Assembly (NCBI GenBank): GCA_014529385.2
Contig: CM043943.1
Coordinates: forward strand, 103,698,355 to 103,762,354
Direction: 5' to 3'
Source of the DNA: Adiantum capillus-veneris
Taxonomy: Eukaryota; Streptophyta; Polypodiopsida; Polypodiales; Pteridaceae
Length of the DNA: 64,000 bases
Part shown: piece after piece, positions 1 to 10,488 of the stretch
Numbering within the stretch: position 1 is the first letter of the stretch
Layout: each line of letters opens with the position of its first letter
Notes under the pieces: model-generated
Told to the model about the DNA's origin: nothing
Seen by the model: the letters and a program-made list of their open reading frames with translations, nothing else
The model's database searches: none
Program-made: the position numbers and the translations under genes

Positions 1-219
1 CTATTTTTTACAACTTGGAACTCCCATTGAGCCCGTAACACATTAAAATATTACAATGGCTTGAAATAAGTCGGGAATTTACACTACGTGACCATTCTGG
101 GAAAACGTGGAAAATGTGTAACTCCAATCTTTACTGCTTCTTTGCATTCATCTGCGATGTGCATTCGTACGTCTTTGGTCTTAAGCAACTTCTGTTAACT
201 CACGTTGACTCAGTTAACA
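1..219 (-). repeat. 3' LTR, partial
   Basis: This is the last 219 bases (window orientation) of the LTR. It shares long identical blocks with 10040-10225, including CAACTTGGAACTCCCATTG and GTTGACTCAGTTAACA. The rest lies left of the window. It contains about 39 bases (TAAGTCGGGAATTTAC...) absent from the other LTR, so the two copies have diverged. Confidence 0.85.
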
Positions 220-231
220 TTCCCCCCTTCC
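220..231 (-). promoter_or_regulatory. Polypurine tract (second-strand primer)
   Basis: Read on the minus strand this is GGAAGGGGGGAA, directly abutting the inner edge of the 3' LTR. That is the expected place for the primer of plus-strand DNA synthesis. A similar purine run (GAGGAAGGGGGGAGC) occurs inside the element near 4050-4065 and could be a secondary tract or chance. Confidence 0.75.
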
Positions 232-1187
232 TATTTTAGTGTCCGTCTCCTCGGGCACTGTCGAAAAGTGTCCGTGGAGGCTGTGGAAGGTTTTGATTGG
301 TTGTTGATGGCCTGATTGTCTTCATTTTGTCATTGAATTTGTTGATGAGGTTCAATTTGTTGCAGCATCTTCTTGGTCGAATATGTCTGTTGTGAGATGA
401 TGCTGCATTTGTCCGTTGTAATAGCATAATGATGAGGCTTCTGTTTATTTATGAAAAGTATGTACAAGAGAAGTAGAATGATGAGGTTCTAAATTAGGGT
501 CTATAAACTGGATGACCAAAGGAAAAAAACCCAGTGGGAAAAAAGTGCCTTTGGAATAAGCACATTATTGGAGTACTTATTAGCATGGGAAATATTAATA
601 AAGTACTGAAGATTATTTTCTGATAGATATGGACATAAAGAGACAACAAATATGAAAGGGTAGCATGATGGAACATTGGTTTGCCTGTTGTAGTCTACTC
701 AAGGTGCATAGGTGGAAGCAAAAAAGAGTGTCTAATGCATATGTCCAATGATGGGACATCCTATTTATGCATACACAGAAATGCATGGGAAACAATATGC
801 TGTGCAAGAATGATTTTGAGGGGTAATTTAGAAAGATGGTGTAGCTATAAAAGTATATGACATGGCTTTGCAAGTTGGCACCCCTTTAAGAATGGTTTTT
901 GTTGATGAAGATAGTGTGCACTGTGCATGAGTGTTGGACTCTACGACACTCCACCAATTGTAAGTTAATAGACTTCGACTCTTATGCTCATCTCATCCAG
1001 CATGAGCGACATGACTTTAGATATGCTCAACTATTCCAGCTTGAGCGTAAGCGTAATAACTACAACTCTTAGCATAGAGTTTAATATGACTTGAAGCTTT
1101 GGGACTAATGCTTTGCTCATTTTATGGCTCATCAACCCGACTCTGACTATGTCAAAGAGTGTTTTTTGCACCCTGGCGACTTGACTT

Positions 1188-1990
1188 TTACATTCTTGTG
1201 CTTACTACAATAATTTCTTCAAGTAAAAGTAAGCTTGAATCCTCAAAAAGAGGATTACTGAAGGACCAAGCTGGCATTGAAGGTTTCTTTTGCCATACCT
1301 GTTTTATCATCTTTGAATCTACATTCGCGTAGGTTGGGTTGTCCTTCTTTGATTGTGAAGACTCCGTTATCCGTTTGATTTTCCAATTAGGCATGTTGAT
1401 AGGAGTCTTGATGTTGTTGTAGGCCTCTGCTGGTTATTGGCATTTAGCTTTTGACTAGGAGAATTGGAAGACTTAGGAATCCAAATCTCTTGATGACCTT
1501 TGTATCTCCTTTGTTGACTTTGTTGAGCTCTAGGTCCTGTTGAGCGCTTGAGATCTTCATGCAGGTCTAGTGTAGTTGCAGTTGGCTTGTGATTGACTGG
1601 TAGCCAAATCTTTACATAACTTGTGTAAAATCCTTGTCCAAGAGGAAAATTCTTTGAGATCCTTCTTTTTTGTGTATCCTCTTGTGAGTTGTGGTAGACT
1701 TCAACATCATTCAATGTTGTTATGTTGTATACCTGCTTCTTAGGTGTCCTAGGATATTGTCGAGGTTGATATCTTGTGGGCCTTCTATCTTGGGAGGGTC
1801 TTGATGTTACTTCATATGCTCTAACCTGCGGTTTTGGCACCCATATCTATTTGTTACCTTCATAGTACTCCTGTTCTTTTAAGCTCCACTGTGATGCTAT
1901 CCATCCCATGTGTTTGTCTTTCTGTGTTAATGTCGCGCCTTTAATCCAAACCGGATCATTGACTTTGACTTAAGTGCTCTAAACAAACAC
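1188..1990 (-). pseudogene. C-terminal frame of RT-less element, repeated W-P motifs
   Basis: These are two overlapping minus frames (1367-1840, 157 codons; 1188-1394, 68 codons). Coding-like sequence extends upstream to about 1990, broken by a TAG near 1851. The translation repeats a short pattern of a hydrophobic residue, Trp, a hydrophobic residue and Pro: IWVP, IWLP and IWIP, plus related VWIK and VWQK. One unit is preceded by RRYKG, a string also found in the N-terminal frame of the same element near 5220. I do not recognise a family. Position after the protease-like segments and before the purine tract is where other elements carry RT and integrase, but neither is seen. It could be an unrelated captured sequence. 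Confidence 0.4.
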
Positions 1991-2075
1991 TTGCTTGAAT
2001 TTCCTTTGCTTTCCCGATTACTTTGGCTGAAATATCTTTGCTTTTTTGGGTGTCTCCTTAGAGGTTTCAGTTGGG

Positions 2076-3002
2076 TCAGCAATTGACTTGACATTTTGAA
2101 AGCCTGACTTGCTTGAAGAAGCTAATCCATGAGGGTTCTTTGATGTAGAGGCATATGCTATCACCTTCTTTGCTAGTCGGTGGAGGATCCACTTTAGCTT
2201 TACCTTTGTCTGCAAGATTTGTCTTTGATTCTTGTGACTTCTACAACTCTGAATCTAGCATTAACGGTACGTGTAAATGTTGTTGGCTACCTCTTGGAAA
2301 AGAGAGTATTAGCATTTTATTTTCTTTGTAGGCCTTGTGATGGTCTAACCACTGATGTCCAATGATGACATTTGCAAGAATATCCTTTGAAGGCTTCACC
2401 TGAAACTTTACCTGCTCGTCGTGATTTTGGATGCTAAGGGTAGCAACCACTTCTTTTTGACTTGTAGACTTACCCATGATTTCTTTGTTACTTGGCTTGT
2501 CCTGAGTAGTCTCTAGAATTCTCAGAATGTTATCTGCAACCATATTGCAATTTCCTTCTTTATCCAGTAGAGCATTGCATCTGACACTTGCTCCTTTTCT
2601 ACTGCTAAGAACTACAGGTATTCTCATTGTTGGTGCTATTGAAGATCTATGTCCTACTTTTGTCATTGTCTCATATTGATCTAACTGTGTCTCTATGGAG
2701 GGTGACTTGAGACTTTGTTTTCCAATCTGACTTGCATCGGCTGATTCTGCTAGCAATGAGTGATTGAGCTTTGGACTGTGTATTTCTTTCTGATTGTCTG
2801 CAACCTCGTTCTTCTTAACTTCTAGCTTAGGTGGCATCCTTTTCTCAATAGCTTTCGTGGTTGCTCTTTTCTCTGTTTGATTTGCACTTGATATTTCTTG
2901 ATTTTCTTTAAGCTCTTCTGAAGTTCTGTTTGATGGAGATGAATTATCTTCAATAAGATTTGCTTTGGCATCCGTCCGCGGGTGACCAGTCCTGGTCTTC
3001 AT
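2076..3002 (-). pseudogene. Second retropepsin-like segment of RT-less element
   Basis: A 253-codon frame runs from 3002 to 2241, and the same frame stays open to 2076 after one TAG. Residues about 125-235 look like a retroviral-type aspartic protease: a leading beta strand (RIPVVLSS), then NALLDKEGNCNMV where active enzymes have ALLD-T/S-G-A-x-x-N-hydrophobic, and later VIIGHQWLDHH matching the hydrophobic-hydrophobic-G strand and WL of plant Ty3/gypsy proteases. The aspartate is kept but the following T/S-G is replaced by K-E, so catalysis is doubtful. The N-terminal half is Lys/Glu/Ser-rich and probably disordered. Family assignment rests on motif order only. Confidence 0.5.
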
Positions 3003-3344
3003 TCCTTGTTGTCTGTGATGACTCCGTTATGTTTGCATTTTGTATCTCTGACATCTTCTGGGCCATTGGCATTCCCATTATGATGTCGTCTGGCATATCT
3101 TTTGCTGTGATCACATGAAATTGAGCTATGATGATCTGTGAACTTACTTCAATGGTGGTGGAAATGATTCCCCAGTATTTTGCTCATTTGTTTCCAGATA
3201 TGCTCACAATTTCGAGAGCATCTTCCAACAGTGGTTGGCCACATCTTTTCCAAGTGCGAAAAGACATAAGGTTCTTGTCTAACTGAAAATCTAGCTTTAC
3301 TTCACTTGACAACTTTTCTTCGTTTTCACCAACCATGGTTGCAC
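2950..3344 (-). pseudogene. First retropepsin-like segment, degenerate
   Basis: One minus frame is open from above 3344 to a TGA at 3184 and continues after it in the same frame to 2950. Around 3190-3240 it reads PLLEDALEIVSIS, which lines up with the ALLDTGAEINVIS-type active-site strand of retropepsins but lacks the DTG triad. About 50 residues later comes DDIIMGMPMAQ, resembling the second conserved strand (hydrophobic-hydrophobic-G). It lies immediately upstream of the stronger protease-like segment at 2076-3002, giving two in tandem. Similarity is weak; it may be chance or a decayed duplicate. Confidence 0.33.
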
Positions 3345-4087
3345 TTGATCTTCTCAGGATCCGTGTCTGAATTGATTGCTTTTGTTGTGGTAGTATCCTT
3401 CGGTTGAGCTTTATCTTCAACTTCTTTGCTTTGATCACCTGCAATTGAGGTTGACTCCATTGGCTGTGACACTGCACTTTTTTGCAATTGTTGAGCATTG
3501 TCTACCTCCATCTGAGTAACTCTTGATCTTAATAGATCCACTGTACTTTTTGACAGAATTTGTCTCTTCGGAGGAGATTTTGGTAGTGACCTTTGTGTAG
3601 ATTTCTGGACTTTAGCTTTTGTTGACTTTGACTTTTTTGTCACTTGTTCTGGCAGCTTGAGGCTTTGCATCATCTTCAGATAGTCTTTGACTTCAGTCGG
3701 AGCATCCATATGGGTTTGTACAAGATCATGACCTTGTTGATATTCGTTACCATGTGCATCTTGATATGCATATGTGAGCTTGGTCACATATAACTGTTTG
3801 AACACTATTGGATTTGTCGGCTTTTGACTCTGACTTGTGGAGATCAGTTGAAACTTTTGTCCCTGATAATCTTCATGTAAGCATTTGTCTGCAGACTCTG
3901 ATGGAATCTGGGTCAATTGGAAAATTCCAACAACCATATGATCTTTCAATGGTTTTTTCTTTGAAGGGGTCTGTTGGCTAGAAGCTCTAGGGTTTCTAAC
4001 TATTGTAGCATTGCATGGTACATAAGCTGAGCTTGATGGATTTACAGCTCCCCCCTTCCTCGGGTGATCACTAATAGCCTGCTTCAT
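3326..4087 (-). pseudogene. Middle frame of RT-less element (gag-like, unknown)
   Basis: This 253-codon minus frame overlaps the end of the upstream frame (4071) by 17 bases in another phase, so it is reached by a frameshift, programmed or mutational. It is rich in Ser, Thr, Lys and Gln, with a basic stretch (TKKSKSTKAKVQKS) that suggests nucleic-acid binding. It contains YQDAHGNEYQ, a further copy of the Y-x-D-x-x-G-x-x-Y pattern seen in the N-terminal frame. No database family is recognised. It ends at a TGA beside the first protease-like frame, so order on the minus strand is gag-like then protease-like. Confidence 0.42.
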
Positions 4088-5693
4088 TGTAAGAGTTCAA
4101 AGTTGTTTGGCTTTGGTTTAGTCTCACCTTTTGGGACTGTGAAGGCACACTTTGGGTAGCACTGTTGATGTTTGGCATCTGTAACCCTTCTGCATAGTTT
4201 CCTATGTATCTTAGAGAAACATGACAAATTATTCCCCAAGTCAAGCTGTAGATAGCATTATCTTTGCCCTGATATTTTCTATCCCATGGGTCTCCTATGA
4301 TATGAGATTCTGTGGTTTCAGGACCCAAGGCATCATAAATGCTAGACTCTCGTCTATATCTACGACAGTTTTGGTCAAAGTATATGTTCGTTTGGTCACA
4401 ACATCGAAGCTTGATTTTCGTTGGAGGAGAGTTCGGCTCTGAACAAATTTATGGGTTCACTCGGGTAATATCCTTCATCTCTAGAGAGGATGGGCTATAA
4501 TAGATTCTTTCCTCTGAAATGAACCATCCTTTCTGATCTATCACTGGACTCACTTCTATGAGCTGGTATGCGGGCCATTCAAACACAGGTTGATCCTTTT
4601 TGTACAGTTTCCCCTTTTGGTCTACATAGTGTGCATACGAAGTATGTGTGCCGTACAATGCTAACATCATTCTGTTTGATGTGTCCCTTAGAATCGTGAA
4701 TGATTGCATACTTGGGGCTGTGGATGCAGAATCATTTGCAAATTAAACAGTCTTTTCAACCTTTGGTGATATGTCGATACCTTTACTAAATTCATGTAAG
4801 AATTTGTTGTTCAAAGAATCAATTTTAAGCTTTTCAGGTGCGTGTGCATCTTTATGTTGATTTTGAACTTGCAATGCTTTCACTAGTGCTTCTAATGTTA
4901 GTGCAGAATCATCTGATTGCATTAATAGTGACGGGTTTGATGCACTTACATCAAGATTTGCATTTCCAATTTTCTATGTACCTTGCTTGGTGGTTGATGT
5001 GTCCTTGTTTTCTGGGTTTCTTGGACAATATTCAAGAAAATGTCCACCTTTTTGTCCACAATCTGGGCAATACGCCATGACTGGTGGTATTCCAACTGGC
5101 TCTGTCATGTCAAGCTCTAGCTGAGAAGTTTCAGCTTCTATGTTGGCCAAGTTGTCAACATCTTCTTTTAAAACATCGAGCATCAAGCTATAGATTGCTT
5201 CATCTTGACCTTTGTACCGTCTTTGGCTTGGTTCTTCAATTCGATTGGCTTCAATTGATTGATCTGTTGGATCTTGCAATTCTGGTTCTCGGTTCTAGAT
5301 CTGACCACTGTAATCCATGTACAATGACCCTGATTGTATATGCACCAAATGGATGCTTTGCGGACTTGTGCTGATTTCTAGATAACCACTTGGATCAATT
5401 TTTTGCACTTCTATCTGCACCTCATCTTTGAGCTTGCAATACCTGGCTCCACTGAAGTCAGTGAACATTTGGGAGTTCTCTGAATCTGGCTTTACTCTGA
5501 TCAATAGGATCTTGGCTCCTGTGCTGATTTTGTTGCTCATCAAGTATCTATGGCCTTCTGAATCTGTGTACAAAAATTTATCCCCATTGTAGCCATATAG
5601 CTGTAAAATCTGGTCGGTTGCAGTTGTGTACGTGTTGCCACTGCTACTAGCATGCTCTGTTTTACTTGAACTCTCGGCTCGATTTGAGTCCAT
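4071..5693 (-). pseudogene. gag: Gag-like N-terminal frame with zinc knuckle
   Basis: From an ATG at 5693 one minus-strand phase stays readable for 541 codons to 4071, interrupted only by four in-frame stops: TAG at 5295, TAG at 4974, TAA at 4743 and TAA at 4449. Around 5040-5085 it encodes CPDCGQKGGHFLEYC, a Cys-Cys-His-Cys knuckle with one extra residue before the His (CX2CX5HX4C rather than CX2CX4HX4C), consistent with a Gag nucleocapsid. Two internal modules are similar: RRYKGQDEAIYSL (near 5200) and RKYQGKDNAIYSL (near 4260). A pattern Y/F-x-D-x-x-G-x-x-Y recurs (YTDSEGHRY, FTDFSGARY, YVDQKGKLY). The stops suit C-to-T decay of Gln codons. Capsid homology cannot be shown by eye. Confidence 0.5.
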
Positions 5694-7090
5694 GTTGGCT
5701 CAATCCACAAAAACTGTCAATTGGCAGATTTAGACGTTGCTTAACAGAATTTCTCTTGCTCGATTTTGATTAAACTGCTTTAGCCAAAGAACTTTTGTAG
5801 TTGACTTGCTCTTCAGATTCACAAGAGTTTGATTAACTCCAGCTCAAAAGTTTCAAAATTGATTGCAACCTTTTGAAACGATGAAAAACTGGGCCTTGAA
5901 CAGATTAATCTGCAATGCAGCTTGATTTGTCGATTTTCAGCTCCATTTTGACAAATTTAGAAATTTGTCTGCCCCTCATGGCTTCGGGTTGGTCATTTTG
6001 CTCGCTTTTTTCAGTCGTTGTTCTCAATTGTGCTCGCTTGCGATGTACTTCTCGGATTTTCTTTTTGGCTTCTGATTTGCTCGTGGGTGATTTTTTGCTT
6101 TTCTAAGTTTACTCGGCTCTTTCTAGGTTTTGCTGGTTCATTCTGGCACTTCCGGTGAGTTCCTTTTTATTTTTTCTAACTATTTGTGAAATTTTGACTT
6201 TTCTAAAATTTTTGGTCTTTTTATGATATTATTGGGAAAGTTTAATTTTTTTTTTATTTTTTCAATGAATTTTCTAAAAAAACATTTAGAAGATTTTCTG
6301 ATTTTTATGATTTTCTGGGATTTTTTCCGATCAATTTTAGATTTTTTAATGAATTTTTTGAGTTTTTACAAATTTTTTATGTTTTAGGGATTTATCTGTG
6401 TCAGTTTTTTATTTTTTATGATTTATTTGCAAATTTTTAGATTTTTCTGTGTTTTTTATTTTTTTGTGGATTTTCTATGTTTTTTTTCTATTTTTAATGA
6501 TTTTTCTATAAAGTTTTGATTTTTTGTAATTTTTACTTAGGTTTTTTTTTGTGAATTTTGATTGTTTTTTCCTTTTTCTATGAATTTTTTTATTTATTTG
6601 TGAGTTTTATATAGTTTTCTGTTTTTTTTTGTAATTTTTTAATCCCTTTTATTGATTTTTTTTCTTTATGACAAAATTTTTTGTGGAGTTTTTATGAAAT
6701 TTTTAATTTTCTGTGATATCTTCTTTTATGTTTTTGTGAATGTTTTCTATTCTCTTTTTTAAAATTTTCAATTTTATAATTCCTTTTTATGAGTTTTTTT
6801 ATAAGATTTTCTATTCTATTTGATTGATTTTATTAATGATTTTTTTTTGCAAAGTAAAATAAATAAATAAATAATCAAATAAAAACTTTATTATACTTCG
6901 CGTCCACTGGCAGCCCTGATGGCACACAGTAGGGGGCGAGGGAGACGGATTGGACAACGCCTTGGCAAGGGCAGGGCGTGGCCGCTGGCGTGCAGGCACA
7001 GAGAGAGCAGAGCGGGGTTCACTTGGCGGCGCGCTAGATACAGTTACAACAGCGCGTGTGTGGCTTTGGCGTGTAGCAAAAAGAGAGATT
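5694..7090. other. T-rich leader stretch of RT-less element, no gene
   Basis: From about 6160 to 6870 the plus strand is very T-rich with repeating TTTTTATGATTTTT-like words; on the element's sense strand it is A-rich. From 6890 to 7090 composition changes to GC-rich with GA runs. Small frames here are low-complexity and not credible. It belongs to the element's leader between PBS and the gag-like frame. Confidence 0.6.
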
Positions 7091-7126
7091 CCCAGGCAGA
7101 GAGAGAGTAGAGAGAGAGTGGGAGAG

Positions 7127-7175
<49 letters not shown>

Positions 7176-7345
7176 GGGGGAAGGTTCACACGGATTGGGA
7201 GAGATGGGAGAGAGTAAGAGGGAGAAAAAGAGACAGAGAGAGAAGAGAGAGAAAGTAGGAGGAGGGTTTACGCGGGCTAGCAATGAACAAGAAGGGAGAG
7301 TTAGAGAGAGAGAATAAGGGGGAGAGAGAGTGAGGGTTAGAGGGA
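7091..7345. repeat. Impure (GA)n tract
   Basis: A purine tract of GAGAGA runs, purest at about 7129-7171, interrupted by GTGAGG, GTAAGAG and similar. Apparent Arg/Glu-rich or Leu/Ser-rich reading frames across it are microsatellite artefacts. Confidence 0.85.
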
Positions 7346-7369
7346 GATGAAGGAAAAGATGGGAGAGGT

Positions 7370-7545
7370 GCTAACCGAAGAAAATAAGGGCAACTTGAAA
7401 TTCTTCCAATTTTTTCTTTGTCAAAATTTAAAGCTTTTGCTGGTAAGTACATTAAGATTTGTGAAAATTTCTCGGTTTTCTTCAAGGCAAGCTCAAAATC
7501 TAACCGGGATTTTTAGGATTTCAGCCGGTTAAAATACACTGGACC
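7370..7545 (+). repeat. Dispersed repeat, partner at 55390-55590 (inverted)
   Basis: This block matches the reverse complement of about 55390-55590 over its whole length, with shared strings such as GGCAAGCTCAAAATCTAACCG, CGGTTTTCTT, AAGCTTTTGC and TTAAAATACACT. The two copies have diverged by substitutions and small gaps. The family is unknown; neither copy shows coding potential. Confidence 0.7.
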
Positions 7546-7601
7546 CTTTTTTAAAAAAAACTTGGTCACGCACGGACAACGAGAGAGAGTGAGTGTGACG
7601 G

Positions 7602-7710
<109 letters not shown>

Positions 7711-7736
7711 ATGGGTGGTGTTCACTTGGAGAGAAA

Positions 7737-7842
7737 AAGAAGAAGAAGAAAGTTTTAACGCTGCAGGAAATTATCCCCAAGGACCGTAATGATCGGAGAT
7801 TTTTTATGCACCGCAAGGCACGGCGGGAGCCGAACCCAGCTT
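7737..7842 (-). repeat. Old SINE-like fragment
   Basis: Read on the minus strand, GGTTCGGCTCC (7826-7836) is a good RNA polymerase III B box. The following sequence matches the 3' part of the copies at 16.5 and 16.8 kb (compare AGAAAGTTTTAACG...AGGAAA.TATCCC on the plus strand). No clear A box is left. Probably a diverged member of the same tRNA-derived family. Confidence 0.4.
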
Positions 7843-9320
7843 TTCCTTTTTTTATTTTTATTTTTTATTTTTATTTCCAAAAATAGACAAAAAAATTAGC
7901 CGGAAACTCCAAAAATCGTCAGAAAAAATCCCAAAAAATTCTAGGAATCTTAGAAAATTATCTTCATTCATAACAAAGCATTTTTGACACGCAAAATCAC
8001 ACCGAAAATAGGAGATTTTATCGAAAATGCCAATTTCAACAAAATTGTCCACCCTGCCCCCGAAAATGGTAAAACGCTCAAAGCTCAACCACGGGGGGCA
8101 CAAATGCGAACAAAATGATGCCGTAAATTTGCACACACTAAATAGCTCGTAAAGATCGCAAAATCAATTTTTGATGGAATTATCCAAAAATTAATGCAAA
8201 AATTAGCAAAAAATGGTCAAAAATTATCCGAAAAATACCCAAAATTTTTCTATAAGTTCTCCACACATTGGGGAATGGTGAGCCAAATAAAATTGCCAAA
8301 ACCACATCAATTCAATTGCCAACAATTTTATCAAAATTCAAGACTAGGCAATTGAAAATGGCAAAATTACCGACAAAATAAGGTCAAAAATTGACACAAT
8401 TAGAGTGTGTAAATCCCTGTTTTGAGCACAAAAACGCAGCATTTCATCATTACACACATCATTTATGCAATCAAAACATTGATTTAACCATGCAAATTAC
8501 ACACTTTTTAGGCAGACACACACTAAAAAATTGGTAGTTTTTGCCAATCTTTAGGTGCGCACACAAAAGGGTGAAATTTGTCGAATTTTCAATATGAATC
8601 ACAAATCAATAGTTGGGCATGTGCACAACACATATCAATCATCACAATTCAAAAAAGGTAACGCACACATTGATTTCTAGGTGCTCATAGGCAAAATAGT
8701 GCACACACACGTAAAATTAGCATGCACACACACTTGATTTTAGTGCACACACACTTGAAATTGACCATCCAAGCATGCAATTAACTCAATTAGGCACCCA
8801 ATTAGCAACACACATTCATCAACTAGCAATTGAAACTTATCAAATTCATGCACCGCCAATTCTTAAAAATTTCGACATTACGACGGCGTGAAAATGAATA
8901 ATCGCAAAATTTTCAATCCCTAACATCACATTGCATTGCATCAACGTAGCATAGTATTACATTGCATCATGGTGGGATTTCTACACAATTCTACACATAT
9001 CTAGATTCTAGGGAGGTTGCGAATACGACCTTGATTACCTTTCCGTTGAAGATTAATTGAATGGTCGAATGCTCCAATCCTTCATAGCACATTAGTAAGT
9101 TAGCAAAAATTAGTCAAATTAGCAAGGGATTAGTGAGAAATTAGAGTGTGTAAACACACAATTGGCAAGATATGGTCACACATTAGGGAATTATGAACAC
9201 AATGCTTCACACACACACATTCAAAATCCACAAAAACATAAACACACAAGTGAAATTAGTAGTGAAATTAGTGAGGGAACGCATTTGTTTATGCCACAAT
9301 TACACTAGCGTAGGCCACCG
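7843..9320. other. AT-rich leader of RT-less element, no gene
   Basis: This stretch lies between the PBS and the microsatellites of the element. It is AC-rich on the plus strand with recurring ACACACAC and CAAAATT words. Short frames (for example 7858-8136 minus) have no recognisable motif and I do not call them genes. Confidence 0.6.
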
Positions 9321-9321
9321 T

Positions 9322-9339
9322 CCTCGGCAACGACGCCAA
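9322..9339 (-). promoter_or_regulatory. Primer-binding site, tRNA-Asp type
   Basis: Read on the minus strand the sequence just after the 5' LTR is TTTGGCGTCGTTGCCGAGG. It resembles the TGGCGCCGTTGCCGG complement of the tRNA-Asp 3' end used by several plant Ty3/gypsy lineages, with one internal difference (GTC for GCC). Its position two or three bases from the LTR edge supports it. tRNA identity is by resemblance only. Confidence 0.7.
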
Positions 9340-9340
9340 A

Positions 9341-10225
9341 TGTCGGGGGTCCCATCGTTACAATAGCTCCAATGACCAACAAAATTATCAATCCGGAGGG
9401 ATGAGCTACCCGGCTAGGGCATGGAAACACTCACACGGTTAGTGAGCTAATCATGGCAACACAAATGGTTAACTCTACGAGGTGAGCTTCTCGGCCTATG
9501 GAGGAGCTAAGCTGCAATGAAGGGCAATCTCCATATCCACTTCTCTTCACCTCTAATCAACCCAATCACACATACTATGATTGCAAGACGCACACAACAC
9601 TAATCCTATCATGCAATACACTAATCACAAACACACACACATAGATCTATCGAGCACCACACTCCAATCAAACCTACATGCACACACAAGCAAAAGATGG
9701 CAATCACACAAGATTAGAGAGGGATTAACCACTAATTAGTGTAGATCTAGCTAATCTAAGCATCATGGGCAATCATAAAGAAGCATGAGAGAGGCATAGT
9801 GAGAGAGAATGAATCATTGATTAGTGTTAATCAAGTCTCATGAGCAAAGAGAATCTCAAGGACTCCATAGCCACACACCTCAAGAGCTCTCACCAAAGAG
9901 TGCTCTCAACAAATGAGCTTGAGAACCCTAATTTCTTTCACACACTACCTTATATACCTAGGGTAAAAATATGCAATGTCCGGGCGCCCAAGGCGTTTAG
10001 GGCTCACCACTTACCGAATCTGCAACCTAGGGACAGTAAGTGACCTATTCTTTACAACTTGGAACTCCCATTGAGCCCGTAACACATTAGATATTACAAT
10101 GGCTTGAAAAACGTGGAAAATGTGTAACTCCAATCTTTACTGCTTCTTTGCATTCATCCTCGATGTGCATTCGCACGTCTTTCGTCTTTAGCACCTTCTG
10201 TTAACTGACGTTGACTCAGTTAACA
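9341..10225 (-). repeat. 5' LTR of RT-less element (885 bp)
   Basis: Begins TGTCGGGGG and ends CAGTTAACA in window orientation, giving TG...CA ends. The inner edge at 9341 abuts the PBS. The outer end is identical to the partial 3' LTR at 1-219 apart from scattered changes and one gap. On the minus strand a TATA-like AGGTATATAAGG sits about 270 bases into the LTR, so U3 would be about 270 bases and R-U5 about 600. Confidence 0.85.
9949..9957 (-). promoter_or_regulatory. Candidate TATA box of LTR promoter
   Basis: The minus strand reads TATATAAGG, inside the 5' LTR and in the direction of the element's genes. Position within the LTR is typical of a U3 promoter. No start site can be shown. Confidence 0.45.
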
Positions 10226-10300
10226 ATACTACAGGTGGGTGTATACACATTTAGAAACTCAGGCTTCTTTAGCCGTGCCCTTGCTATGGGCTCTAGACGC

Positions 10301-10488
10301 ATTGACACAATGAGGATCTTGTGATGACAGTTGTATAGTGAGAGCTACAGTATTGAGATCAGTTTGGCAGTTCAAAAATGCATTACTCACAAGATCCTCA
10401 TTGACACAATGAGGATCTTGAGATGACAGTTGTATAGTGAGAGCTACAGTATTGAGATCAGTTTGGCAGTTCAAAAATGCATTACTCT
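10301..10488. repeat. 99-bp tandem duplication
   Basis: The unit starting ATTGACACAATGAGGATCTTG at 10301 repeats at 10400 with one early difference (TGATG vs AGATG) and runs to 10488. It explains the repeated peptide in the overlapping minus frame at 10259-10474, which is otherwise unsupported as a gene. Confidence 0.93.
10390..10420. repeat. Perfect hairpin at duplication junction
   Basis: CAAGATCCTCATTG - ACA - CAATGAGGATCTTG: 14-base arms, three-base loop, centred on the junction of the two 99-bp units. Confidence 0.9.

Noticed and set aside
4071..5693. Stops in gag-like frames as sites of U-to-C RNA editing (seen in fern and hornwort organelles)
   Set aside because: The elements are nuclear retrotransposons, and such editing is known from organelles only. 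C-to-T decay of methylated cytosine explains TAA/TAG at Gln codons more simply.
10259..10474. 71-codon minus ORF with a repeated peptide
   Set aside because: The repeat is due to the 99-bp tandem DNA duplication; no family or context supports a gene.
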